Assembly: GCA_030373145.1 (NCBI GenBank) | Contig: JAUCZK010000006.1 | Span: forward strand, 1 to 64,000 | Reading direction: 5' to 3' | DNA: 64,000 bases | DNA from: Cyanobium sp. CZS48M | GTDB lineage: Bacteria > Cyanobacteriota > Cyanobacteriia > PCC-6307 > Cyanobiaceae | Shown here: piece after piece, positions 37,163 through 45,435 of the stretch | How positions within the stretch are numbered: position 1 is the stretch's first letter | Layout of the letters: every line of letters begins with the position of its first letter | The notes under the pieces: generated by a model | Told to the model about the DNA's origin: nothing | Databases searched by the model: none | Seen by the model: the letters and a program-made list of their open reading frames with translations, nothing else | Program-made: the position numbers and the translations under genes

Positions 37163-37961
37163 ATCCCCAGGTACGGAAGTAAATCCAGGCGCTGTGCAGA
37201 TTCACCAGGGTCAGGCGCCAGCTGCTGTGGTTGCCGCGCCCCCAGGCATGCACCATCGTGGCCACCGGCAGATGCAGCGTCCGCCCGAGGGCACGCAGGC
37301 GACGGGTGAGATCGGCATCCTCCAGATAGAGGAAGTACCGCTCATCGAATCCACCCACATCCAGGAAGGCGCGGGCGCGGATCAGCATGCAGCAGCCACT
37401 CAGGTACGGCACCGCGAAGACCGTGTCGAGATCGCGATCGGCCATCACATAGCGGCTGTCATAGCGGCGCAACCAGGCCGGCTTGAGCCCATCGGGCAGA
37501 AAACGCCGGCTGAAGAGGCCCAGCAGGGTGGGGTCCTGCTTGCACAGCTGCTGGGGCTGCCCCGCCGGATCCGTGATCCTCGGAACGGCCAGAGTCACCT
37601 CGGGCTGCGACTCCAACCAGCCCAGCAGGGTTTCGAAACTGCCGGGATCCCAGCTGAGATCGGTGTTCAGGGCTCCGATCCACTCCGGCAACCGCGACCG
37701 CCGGCACCACGCACTCACGGCCCTGTTCACAGCTCGGCCATAGCCAAGGTTGCTGGCCATGGGCAGGAACAGCGTCGCAGCGGGAGCGAGCCAATCCACC
37801 GGTTCTCCCTCCCGGTGGTCATTGGCCACCACGGCATAGCCGACCTCGGCCGGGAGGCTCGCCAGACACTCAGCCAGCCGCTCCACCTCCGCCTGGCTGG
37901 GGTGATAAGCCACGAGGATCAGCAGCAGGCGCAATCGGGATGGAGGGTGCGGCTCAACCAC
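37149..37961 (-). CDS. GT2 family glycosyltransferase (rhamnosyltransferase-like)
   Basis: A 270-residue GT2 enzyme. LLLILVAYHPSQAEVERL opens the domain, LFLPMASNLGYGRAVNRAV is the N-x-G-x-x-x-x-x-N loop of rhamnosyltransferase-like members, IGALNTDLSWDPGSFETLL is the metal-binding N-x-D, and PYLSGCCMLIRARAFLDVGG with DERYFLYLEDADLTRRLRA is the acceptor region with the E-D motif. Complete. GTG start lies inside a degenerate reading frame related to a sugar nucleotidyltransferase. It is the last gene of the run ribH-wzt-wzm-relic-GT2. Confidence 0.9.
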   Translation of the reverse strand: MVEPHPPSRLRLLLILVAYHPSQAEVERLAECLASLPAEVGYAVVANDHREGEPVDWLAPAATLFLPMASNLGYGRAVNRAVSAWCRRSRLPEWIGALNTDLSWDPGSFETLLGWLESQPEVTLAVPRITDPAGQPQQLCKQDPTLLGLFSRRFLPDGLKPAWLRRYDSRYVMADRDLDTVFAVPYLSGCCMLIRARAFLDVGGFDERYFLYLEDADLTRRLRALGRTLHLPVATMVHAWGRGNHSSWRLTLVNLHSAWIYFRTWGFRCC

Positions 37962-38130
37962 GACGCTGCACCCTGCTGTGCTGGAGTGCTACCGAGCTGA
38001 TGTGAGGCTTGGAGAACTCAGGGTGCTGCTGGTGCCACTCCATATCCGCCATGGGCTCGGTCTTCAAGAGGGTTTCCTCGCTGATTCGGACTCGGACCTC
38101 AATCCTGCCGGCAAGAATCACAGCATTCAT
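37954..38130 (-). pseudogene. Relic of glucose-1-phosphate cytidylyltransferase N-terminus
   Basis: The 58-codon frame starts MNAVILAG, then reads RISEETLLKTEPMADMEWH. Family members (RfbF/DdhA) start M-K-A-V-I-L-A-G-G-L-G-T-R and continue S-E-E-T-x-x-K-P-K-P-M-V-E-I-G-G, so the nucleotide-binding start and the S-E-E-T-x-x-K-x-x-P-M block are recognisable while the glycine loop between them is scrambled. Nothing of the remaining roughly 200 residues is left. It begins three bases after the upstream permease stop and runs into the GT2 start, as an intact gene in this position would. Confidence 0.7.
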
Positions 38131-38133
38131 GCA

Positions 38134-38961
38134 TCAGACCCAAAAGGGAAGTCGATAGCGGAGCCGCTGGAGAGCCCAGACCGCCAGGAAAACCCCAAGC
38201 CCATTGAGTCCTAATGACAGAAGCTCACCAGGAAGATACAGCTGTCCATCGATCAAGGCATTGCGTACCGGCGCAAGTGCTTGGTAAAAGGGATTGAAGT
38301 CGGCAAGCAGGCTAAGCCTGCCAAGCCCATCACGCTTGTAGAGGATAGGGGAAACAAGAAAGAGGAGCTGGAGGAGAATTGGCATCAACTGAGCAAAATC
38401 CTTGAATCGCGCCCCAAGCACCGCCATGAATACAATGAGCCAGAAGGAGAACAGCGACAGATTCAGAATCGGCAACCAGATGAACTGAACCGCGTTCCGC
38501 AATAGCCCGGGATCCACGAACGCAAAGGCTACCAGGATCACCACGAAGGCCTGGGCAAAGGTCTGCAACTGGAAGGCCCATTCCTCTAGGCAATAGAAGA
38601 TGCTTGGAAGCGCATTGTTCACCAGCTGGTCGCGACGCTGAATGAACAGCGTGCTTCCGGCTACTGCAGACATGCTAATGAGACCCCAGAGGGTGATTCC
38701 GAACCCGAGATAGATGATGTAGTGGACGGGATCGGGGACCTTGAGCACGGTGCTATAGACCACCCCAAGAACCCCGACACTGAGTAAATTGCTCAGGCCT
38801 AACCAGAAGCTACCAAGAGTGGTGCGACTGAATCGCGCTAAAGTGCGCAACCAGGCGCTGTACCACCAGGCTCGTGCCGTTCTGCAGGCATAGGAGAGAC
38901 CCATCCCTGCGGCCGGCTTGGATTCCCGCAGGCGCATTTCACCTAGGATCGGTGTCTGCAT
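38134..38961 (-). CDS. ABC-2 type polysaccharide export permease (Wzm type), system 2
   Basis: A 275-residue membrane protein with about six helices. The N-terminal amphipathic part RTLARFSRTTLGSFWLGLSN followed by VGVLGVVYSTVLKV matches Wzm/KpsM permeases, as do IQRRDQLVNNALPSIFYCLE, ARFKDFAQLMPILLQLLFL and SPILYKRD. It is only distantly related to the system 1 permease at 9133-9957. It lies three bases after its ATPase gene on the minus strand. Confidence 0.9.
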   Translation of the reverse strand: MQTPILGEMRLRESKPAAGMGLSYACRTARAWWYSAWLRTLARFSRTTLGSFWLGLSNLLSVGVLGVVYSTVLKVPDPVHYIIYLGFGITLWGLISMSAVAGSTLFIQRRDQLVNNALPSIFYCLEEWAFQLQTFAQAFVVILVAFAFVDPGLLRNAVQFIWLPILNLSLFSFWLIVFMAVLGARFKDFAQLMPILLQLLFLVSPILYKRDGLGRLSLLADFNPFYQALAPVRNALIDGQLYLPGELLSLGLNGLGVFLAVWALQRLRYRLPFWV

Positions 38962-38964
38962 TGC

Positions 38965-39774
38965 TCAGACCATTTCGTTGTTATAGGCCTCAATCGCCTG
39001 ATCAAGAGGGCCATCGAAAGCCAGATGGCCATGCTTCAACACAAGGCCGCGGTTGCAGAACTGGGCAAGTAGTTCGTTGGAGTGGGACGCCAGGATCAGG
39101 GTGCCAACTTCCCCGAGGAAGCGGGTCAGCTGCTGGCGGGCCCTGGACAGAAACCACTGGTCACCGGCACCGATACCCTCATCAAGGGCCAGGGCCTCGT
39201 GGCGAAAGGCCGTGAGCAGGCCGAACTGAAGGCGGGTACGCATACCGTCGCTGTAGGTGCGGATCGGCAGATGGATGAAATCGGCCAGTTCTGTGAAGGC
39301 GGTGAGCTCCTCCAGGAAGCTGCTGAATCCCTCGATCGTGTTGCGATTGAGCAGGTAGTGAGCCCGAGCGGCGTGGCGGCCACTGAGATCGGTATCGACC
39401 CAAAAGCTTTTGTTGATCAACGGCACCACCTGTCCGTGGCGACGGATCCGGCCGCTAGTGGGTCGATACACATCGGACAACAGCCGCAGCAGTGTGGATT
39501 TGCCGGCCCCGTTGTGTCCCAGCAGGGCCACCCGCTCGCCTTTGTTGATCGTGAAGCTGAGGTCATTGAGGGCGCGAACCGACACCCCACCACCCCTGCC
39601 ACGGTTCAGCAATCCCCCAGTCAGACCGCCGAGCAGAGCGGCCTTGAGTGAACGGCTGCCGACGCCCTCGACCGGGATATCCAGGCAGACCCCGTCAAGC
39701 TCAACGAGCGGTTGATCACTGATGGCGATTTGACGCCGCCGCTGGTCAGCAGGGAGGGCCACCCTGCCGCTCAA
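38965..39774 (-). CDS. Polysaccharide ABC exporter ATPase (Wzt/RfbE type, no C-terminal domain), system 2
   Basis: A 269-residue ATPase with Walker [14 protein letters not shown] near residue 90, signature [15 protein letters not shown] near 175, Walker [13 protein letters not shown] (the more usual D-E-x-L-A-V-G-D is altered at the x-L-A positions), and switch His [10 protein letters not shown]. It stops soon after the ATPase fold, so unlike the system 1 ATPase it has no glycan-binding tail and should export without reading the chain end. The TTG start overlaps the ribH stop (TTGA). Confidence 0.92.
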   Translation of the reverse strand: MSGRVALPADQRRRQIAISDQPLVELDGVCLDIPVEGVGSRSLKAALLGGLTGGLLNRGRGGGVSVRALNDLSFTINKGERVALLGHNGAGKSTLLRLLSDVYRPTSGRIRRHGQVVPLINKSFWVDTDLSGRHAARAHYLLNRNTIEGFSSFLEELTAFTELADFIHLPIRTYSDGMRTRLQFGLLTAFRHEALALDEGIGAGDQWFLSRARQQLTRFLGEVGTLILASHSNELLAQFCNRGLVLKHGHLAFDGPLDQAIEAYNNEMV

Positions 39775-40262
39775 AGCGCCTGAGTTGCCGGCAGCACACC
39801 CATCAGGCTCCCCATCTCCAGGGCCTGAAGGGCATAGCTCCAGCCCAGGTTGCTCTTGATGCCGGCCCGCTCCAGGGCCTGCTGCATGGTGTCGGTGGTG
39901 AGCACACCGAAGATCACCGGCACGCCGGTGCTGCGCGACACGGCCGCCACCCCCTTGCTCACCTCGGCGCAGACGTAGTCGAAGTGGGGGGTGTCGCCCT
40001 TGATCACGGCCCCGAGGGTGATCAGCACCTGGTAGCGACCCGAGGCCGCCAGGCGCTGGGCCACCAGGGGAATCTCAAAACTGCCGGGCACCCAGGCCAG
40101 GTCCAGCTGCTCGCTGCTGGGGCCAGTGTCGATGCCGTGGCGGGAGAGGGCATCCAGGCAGGCGCTGAGCAGCTTGGCGGTGACCAGATCGTTGAAACGG
40201 CCCACCACAATGCCGATGCGCAAGCCGCTGATGTCGGTGAAGCGGCCTTCAAAAACGGTCAA
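39771..40262 (-). CDS. ribH: 6,7-dimethyl-8-ribityllumazine synthase
   Basis: Penultimate enzyme of riboflavin synthesis; forms icosahedral or pentameric shells. The 163-residue protein has [20 protein letters not shown] (the F-N substrate motif), [32 protein letters not shown] (with the catalytic His) and [19 protein letters not shown]. The TTG at 40262 is the only start that fits, five bases after the psbZ stop; the open frame further upstream is antisense or psbZ out of frame. Its stop overlaps the start of the exporter ATPase. Confidence 0.95.
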   Translation of the reverse strand: MTVFEGRFTDISGLRIGIVVGRFNDLVTAKLLSACLDALSRHGIDTGPSSEQLDLAWVPGSFEIPLVAQRLAASGRYQVLITLGAVIKGDTPHFDYVCAEVSKGVAAVSRSTGVPVIFGVLTTDTMQQALERAGIKSNLGWSYALQALEMGSLMGVLPATQAL

Positions 40263-40267
40263 TGGAC

Positions 40268-40456
40268 TCAGGCCACGAAATAGCTCATGCCCCAGTTGAG
40301 CAGCACCAGGGCCACCCAGGCGGCGCCGCCCAGCAGGATCAGCCGATTGGAGCGACCGCTGTCCTCGGTGCTGGCATAGAGCACCGGGACCGCCACCACG
40401 AGGGCAAACGACATCACCACCAGGGCCAGAACGGTGAGGGTGTTGAGGATCTGCAT
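40268..40456 (-). CDS. psbZ: Photosystem II protein PsbZ
   Basis: A 62-residue, two-helix membrane protein at the edge of photosystem II, helping to hold the antenna and the core together. It reads [20 protein letters not shown], a second segment with [20 protein letters not shown], and ends [16 protein letters not shown]. This is the Ycf9/PsbZ sequence with its characteristic length. Five bases separate it from ribH. It establishes that the host is an oxygenic phototroph. Divergent from mutS, about 160 bases apart, so its promoter lies in that gap. Confidence 0.96.
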   Translation of the reverse strand: MQILNTLTVLALVVMSFALVVAVPVLYASTEDSGRSNRLILLGGAAWVALVLLNWGMSYFVA

Positions 40457-40619
40457 GGTTGGGAGGGCGGAGTGCGCGGTCCCTGGCACGCGGGCCGGGG
40501 CAGGCAGTGGCTGGATTCTCCCATGGGGCTTCCGGGGTTTCCGCGCCCATGGCGGGCTTCCTTCACAAGTTGTGGGCACCACCCGGCCCTCCTACGATCG
40601 CTCCAGCCCTGAGCAAGCC

Positions 40620-43457
40620 GTGGCCACGCCGCCGGAAGAACAGCTCTCGCTGGTGGCTGCCCTGGGCCTGGAGGCCAACCCCGCCCCGAGGGGCGCCGCC
40701 CGGACAGCCGCCGCTGACGGCCCCACTGGCGAGAGCGATGACGAGCTGATGGCGGAGGCCGCCGCCCGCCCCCGGCGGCGCCAGGCCAGGGCAAGCGATT
40801 CCAAAGCCGAGAGTCCCGAGCCGGCCAACTCCCCGGACTCGGCCGAGCCCGGGGATACCGCCGACGCGCTGCCCCCCTGGCACCACCACAACCTGGTGGA
40901 TCCCGAGGCGCTGCCGCCGGTGCTGCGGCACTACGTGGAGCTGAAGGCGGCCCACCCCGAGCGGGTGTTGCTCTACCGCCTCGGCGATTTCTACGAGTGC
41001 TTCTTCGAGGACGCCATCCGGGTGTCGCGGCTGCTGGAGCTCACCCTCACCGGCAAGGAAGGGGGCAAACGGATCGGGCGGGTGCCGATGGCCGGCATCC
41101 CCCACCACGCCGCCGAGCGCTACTGCGGCGAACTGGTGCGCCGCGGCCTCGCCGTGGCCCTCTGCGACCAGCTGGAGAGCACACCGGCCCCTGGCGCCCT
41201 GCTCCGGCGGGGGATCACGCGCGTTCTCACTCCCGGCACCGTGCTGGAGGAGGGGATGCTGGCGGCGCGCCGCAACAACTGGCTGGCGGCTGTGGTGCTG
41301 GAGCAGGGCCAGTGGGGACTGGCGGTGGCGGATGCGAGCACCGGCGAATTCCAGCTGATGCAGCGCCATGGCAGCGATCAGCTGCACCAGGACCTGCTGC
41401 AGCTGCAGCCGGCCGAGCTGCTCTGGCCCAGCGCGGAGTCCGGCGAGCCCGCCTGGGCGCCGCAGTCGATCCACCTCACGCCGCTGCCGCTCACCCCCTT
41501 CACCCTGCCGGAGGCGCGCCGCACCCTGCTGGAGCGCTTCGAGCTGGCCAGCCTCGAGGGCCTGGGCCTGGGCCTGGGCGAGGCGCCCCTGGCCCTGAGG
41601 GCCGCCGGCGGTCTGGTGCGCTATCTCGATGACACCCAGCCTGTCACGGAGGATCCAGCTGACAGCACTTCCGCCGCCACCGCCGGCCGCATCCCCCTGG
41701 ATCGGCCCACCCTCCAGCAGCGCGGCGATCAGCTGGTGCTCGACGCCCAGACCCGCCGCAACCTGGAGATCACCCAGACCCAGCGGGATGGGCAGTTTCA
41801 GGGGTCGCTGCTCTGGGCCCTCGATCGCACCATGACCGCCATGGGCGCCCGGGCGCTGCGTCGTTGGCTGGAGGCCCCCCTGATGGACCTCTCGGCGATC
41901 GAGCGGCGCCAGGAGGGCATCGCTGTGCTGGTGCAGCAACGTCCCCTGCGCCTCGCCCTGCGCCGGCTGCTGCGGCCCATGGGCGACCTGGAGCGCCTCT
42001 CGGGCCGGGCCGGAGCCGGCAGCGCCTCCGCCCGGGACCTGGTGTCCCTCGCCGATGGGCTGGAGCGCCTGCCTCGCCTCGCCGCCCTGCTGGAGCCCGC
42101 GGCCGCGACCGTGTTCGGTCCCCTGCAGCAGGCCGAACCAGAGCTGGCAGAGCTGGCGGCCCTGGTGCGCCACACCCTGGTGGAGGCACCACCGCTCAGC
42201 CTCAGCGAGGGGGGCCTGATCCACGACGGCGTCGATGGCCGCCTCGATGGGCTGCGCAACCGGCTCGACGATCAGAACCAGTGGCTGGCGGCCCAGGAGC
42301 AGGAGGAGCGCCGCCGCAGCGGCATCCCCACCCTGCGGCTGCAGTTCCACCGCAGCTTCGGCTATTTCCTCTCGGTGAGCCGGGCGCGGGCCGAGCGGGT
42401 TCCCGAGCACTGGATCCGGCGCCAGACCCTCGCCAACGAGGAGCGCTTCGTCACCCCCGAGCTCAAGGCGCGCGAAGGCCGCATCCTGCAGCTGCGGGCC
42501 CGGTCGGCCCAGCGGGAATACGAGCTGTTCAGCCAGCTGCGTCAGCAGGTGGGGGAGCTGGCCGGACCGATCCGCCAGGCAGCCCGGCGCGTGGCCGGCC
42601 TCGATGCCCTGGCGTCGCTGGCGGAGGTGGCCGCCTGCTTCGGCTACTGCCGGCCGCAACTGGAGCACAGCCGCTGCCTGCAGGTGGAGGCGGGACGGCA
42701 CCCGGTGGTGGAGCAGCTGCTGGTGGAGGAGTCGTTCAGCGCCAACGATCTGCACCTGGGGGAGCCGGGCCGCCCGGACCTGGTGGTGCTCACCGGCCCC
42801 AATGCCAGCGGCAAGAGCTGCTACCTGCGCCAGAACGGGCTGCTGCAGCTGATGGCCCAGATCGGCAGCTGGATCCCGGCCCGCTCAGCCCGCTTGGGCC
42901 TGGCCGATCGCATCTTCACCCGGGTGGGGGCCGTCGATGACCTGGCCAGCGGTCAGTCCACCTTCATGGTGGAGATGGCCGAAACCGCCAACATCCTTCA
43001 CCACGCCACCGACCGCTCCCTGGTGCTTCTCGATGAGATCGGCCGCGGCACTGCCACCTTCGATGGCCTCTCGATCGCCTGGGCGGTGGCGGAGCACCTG
43101 GCGGCGGGGCTGCGGGCCCGGGCCGTGTTCGCCACCCACTACCACGAGCTCAACGAACTGGCCACGCTGCTGCCAGGCGTCGCCAACTACCAGGTGCTGG
43201 TGGAGGAAACGGGCGACCGCCTGCTGTTCCTGCACCAGGTACGTCCGGGCGGCGCCAGCCGCAGCTACGGCATCGAGGCGGCCAGGCTGGCGGGCGTGCC
43301 GCCCGAGGTGGTGCTGCGGGCCCGCCAGGTGCTGGGGCGGATCGAGGCCAACAGCCATGTGGCCGTGGGTCTTCAGAGCGTTGAGTCAGGAGTCGGACCA
43401 ATCAGTCTTCGCCGTACGACTTCTCCTCCACCAGGGCCGAGCCGCTCTGCTCATTGA
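40620..43457 (+). CDS. mutS: DNA mismatch repair protein MutS
   Basis: Recognises mismatches and recruits the repair machinery. About 945 residues. After a charged, Ala/Pro-rich N-terminal extension of some 85 residues comes the mismatch-binding domain ([14 protein letters not shown] with the Phe-x-Glu that intercalates), then core and clamp domains, and the ATPase with Walker [45 protein letters not shown] and ATHYHEL. The GTG at 40620 starts a sequence ([20 protein letters not shown]) like other cyanobacterial MutS; the frame is open further upstream antisense to psbZ. The last 56 bases overlap the cobH-fusion gene. Confidence 0.95.
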   Translation: MATPPEEQLSLVAALGLEANPAPRGAARTAAADGPTGESDDELMAEAAARPRRRQARASDSKAESPEPANSPDSAEPGDTADALPPWHHHNLVDPEALPPVLRHYVELKAAHPERVLLYRLGDFYECFFEDAIRVSRLLELTLTGKEGGKRIGRVPMAGIPHHAAERYCGELVRRGLAVALCDQLESTPAPGALLRRGITRVLTPGTVLEEGMLAARRNNWLAAVVLEQGQWGLAVADASTGEFQLMQRHGSDQLHQDLLQLQPAELLWPSAESGEPAWAPQSIHLTPLPLTPFTLPEARRTLLERFELASLEGLGLGLGEAPLALRAAGGLVRYLDDTQPVTEDPADSTSAATAGRIPLDRPTLQQRGDQLVLDAQTRRNLEITQTQRDGQFQGSLLWALDRTMTAMGARALRRWLEAPLMDLSAIERRQEGIAVLVQQRPLRLALRRLLRPMGDLERLSGRAGAGSASARDLVSLADGLERLPRLAALLEPAAATVFGPLQQAEPELAELAALVRHTLVEAPPLSLSEGGLIHDGVDGRLDGLRNRLDDQNQWLAAQEQEERRRSGIPTLRLQFHRSFGYFLSVSRARAERVPEHWIRRQTLANEERFVTPELKAREGRILQLRARSAQREYELFSQLRQQVGELAGPIRQAARRVAGLDALASLAEVAACFGYCRPQLEHSRCLQVEAGRHPVVEQLLVEESFSANDLHLGEPGRPDLVVLTGPNASGKSCYLRQNGLLQLMAQIGSWIPARSARLGLADRIFTRVGAVDDLASGQSTFMVEMAETANILHHATDRSLVLLDEIGRGTATFDGLSIAWAVAEHLAAGLRARAVFATHYHELNELATLLPGVANYQVLVEETGDRLLFLHQVRPGGASRSYGIEAARLAGVPPEVVLRARQVLGRIEANSHVAVGLQSVESGVGPISLRRTTSPPPGPSRSAH

Positions 43458-44421
43458 TGCGGCGTTTGAGCGCGGCCCGCTGATCGTTGAGGAGATACAC
43501 CGATCGCGCCAGAGCAATGAAAGCGGTATCGAAGCAGCCTGCCCGCTCCCCTGCGCGGATCTCCTCCTCCACATCCCAGAGCTGCCGGTTCACCCCCTCG
43601 AGCTGCCGGCTCAGTTCTGCCAGCGGGCCCTGGTCTGTCCCCAGGCCCAACTGCCGGGCCACCGCCTGCAGCTGATCGAACTCCTCGCTCACATGGCGGG
43701 CACGTTCCGGCTCGAGGATGCGCTCACGCTTGATCGTCAGGATGGTGAGCTTGTCGATCAGCTCGCCCACCGGCACCGGCACCCGCGGCAGCGGCCGACC
43801 ATCGCGCGCATTCAGCCAGGCCCGGCGCAGCAGGGCGTTGCAGCTGGCCCCCACCAGACCCGCCCCACCCTTGCTGCCCTCGAGCCGGATCTGGGGCCAC
43901 CCACTGGCTGCCAGCCGCCGCTTGCTCTCGGCCACTCCCACGAAGCCCACCGGCATGCCGATCACCAGGGCCGGCCGCTGGCTGCCGCCCGGCTGATCCA
44001 GCTGATCCAGCAGGCGCTCCAGGGCGGTGGGGGCACTGCCGATCAGCACCACCGCACCGGGGCAGGCCGCCAGGGCCGCCGTCATGCCCTCGGCGCTGCG
44101 GGTGCCGCCGGGGGGCGCCACGGCCGGGGCCCACTCGAGGATGCAGCGGACCGGATTGGCGAAGGTGCGCCGGGCCATCGGCGCCACGGCCGCGGCCGCC
44201 ATGGCCGTGTCGGTGAGGATCACGGCCCCCGCAGCGAGGGCCTCCAGGCCCAGGCCGCAGGCTCCGGCGCTGAAGCGCAGATCGGCGGCGATGGCCAGAT
44301 CACCACTACTGTGCACCAGACGCTCCAGCAGCTCCTGCTGCACGGGGTCGAGATCTGTGGGACCCAGCCACTGGCGGATGCGCCGCACACTTTCGCTGAA
44401 GATCGGATGATCCAGATCCAA
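43402..44421 (-). CDS. cobH: Precorrin-8X methylmutase fused to a DUF6165-like domain
   Basis: Residues 1 to about 205 are CobH/CbiC, which moves the C-11 methyl group to C-12 in corrin-ring synthesis: the catalytic His is in [11 protein letters not shown] (residue 37), then [44 protein letters not shown] and the final NALLRRAWL. Without any break a second domain of about 125 residues follows, [20 protein letters not shown] ... [20 protein letters not shown] ... [28 protein letters not shown], which matches the DUF6165 family found beside glycan genes in proteobacteria. No in-frame start separates them. Overlaps mutS by 56 bases. Confidence 0.85.
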   Translation of the reverse strand: MDLDHPIFSESVRRIRQWLGPTDLDPVQQELLERLVHSSGDLAIAADLRFSAGACGLGLEALAAGAVILTDTAMAAAAVAPMARRTFANPVRCILEWAPAVAPPGGTRSAEGMTAALAACPGAVVLIGSAPTALERLLDQLDQPGGSQRPALVIGMPVGFVGVAESKRRLAASGWPQIRLEGSKGGAGLVGASCNALLRRAWLNARDGRPLPRVPVPVGELIDKLTILTIKRERILEPERARHVSEEFDQLQAVARQLGLGTDQGPLAELSRQLEGVNRQLWDVEEEIRAGERAGCFDTAFIALARSVYLLNDQRAALKRRINEQSGSALVEEKSYGED

Positions 44422-44435
44422 GCCAGGCTCCCCCC

Positions 44436-45404
44436 ATGCCCATCCATCTCTACTGGGGTGACGACGAGGCCGCCAGGACCCGGGCGATCGACGAGTTGAT
44501 CACCAGGGAGGTGGACCCGGCCTGGCACAGCATCAACCTCAGCCGCCTCGATGGCTCCGACGCCGCCCAGGCGGCCCAGGCCCTGAGTGAAGCCCGCACG
44601 CCACCCTTCGGCAGCGGTGCCCGGCTGGTGCTGCTGCAGCGCAGTCCCTTCACCAGCCCTTGCTCCGCCGAGCTGGCGGCCCAGCTGGAGGACTGCCTGG
44701 AGCTGATCCCCGAGAGCTGCCACCTGGTGCTGGTGAGCAGCGGCAAACCCGATGCCCGCCTGCGCACCACCAAGGCACTGCGCCAGCGGGCCCTGGAGAA
44801 GAGCTTTCAGCTCCCCTCCGCCTGGGATGGGGCCGGACAGGTGGAGCTGGTGGCACGCACGGCGCGGGAGCTGGGGGTAACCCTGGCGGCGGGGGCAGCG
44901 GAAACCCTGGCGGAGGCGATCGGCAGCGACAGCGCCAGGCTGAGCAGCGAGCTGGAGAAGCTGGCGCTCTACAGCGGCGAGGCAGCGGTTCAGGTGGCGG
45001 CGGTGTCGGCCCTGGTGGGGGGCCACAGCACCACAGGTCTGGCGGTGGGGGATGCCCTGCTGGAGGGGAAACCGGGCGAGGCGATCGCCCTGGTCGACGA
45101 CCTGCTGCAGGCGGGGGAGCCCGCTCTGCGGCTGGTGGCCTCCCTCACCAGCCAGATCCGGGGCTGGCTGTGGGTCAGCTTGCTGGAGAGCCACGGCGAG
45201 CAGGACGTGGCCGTGATCGCCAAGGCCGCCGGCATCGGCAACCCCAAGCGCATCTACGTGATGCGCCGGCAGATCCGCGGGCGCAGCCCCGCCCGTCTGC
45301 TGACCCTGCTGGCCCAGGTGCTGGAGGTGGAGGCCGCGCTCAAACGGGGCGCCGAGCCCGCTGAGGCCTTCCGCGATGGGCTGTTGCTGGCCACCGGCCG
45401 ATAA
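44436..45404 (+). CDS. holA: DNA polymerase III delta subunit
   Basis: Clamp-loader wrench that opens the beta ring. The 322-residue protein starts MPIHLYWGDDEAARTRAIDE, like HolA, with SSELEKLALYS near residue 170, QAGEPALRLVASLTSQIRG near 225, and a C-terminal helical collar domain ending LLLATGR. No Walker motifs are expected or seen. It begins 14 bases from the divergent cobH fusion, and is followed on the same strand by lysC, an order known from other picocyanobacteria. Confidence 0.92.
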   Translation: MPIHLYWGDDEAARTRAIDELITREVDPAWHSINLSRLDGSDAAQAAQALSEARTPPFGSGARLVLLQRSPFTSPCSAELAAQLEDCLELIPESCHLVLVSSGKPDARLRTTKALRQRALEKSFQLPSAWDGAGQVELVARTARELGVTLAAGAAETLAEAIGSDSARLSSELEKLALYSGEAAVQVAAVSALVGGHSTTGLAVGDALLEGKPGEAIALVDDLLQAGEPALRLVASLTSQIRGWLWVSLLESHGEQDVAVIAKAAGIGNPKRIYVMRRQIRGRSPARLLTLLAQVLEVEAALKRGAEPAEAFRDGLLLATGR

Positions 45405-45435
45405 TCGCCGGATTCCATCGCATCCGCCGAGCGGC

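Noticed and set aside
40563-42755. Minus-strand open frame of 730 codons
   Set aside because: Antisense to mutS; no domain found on reading it through.
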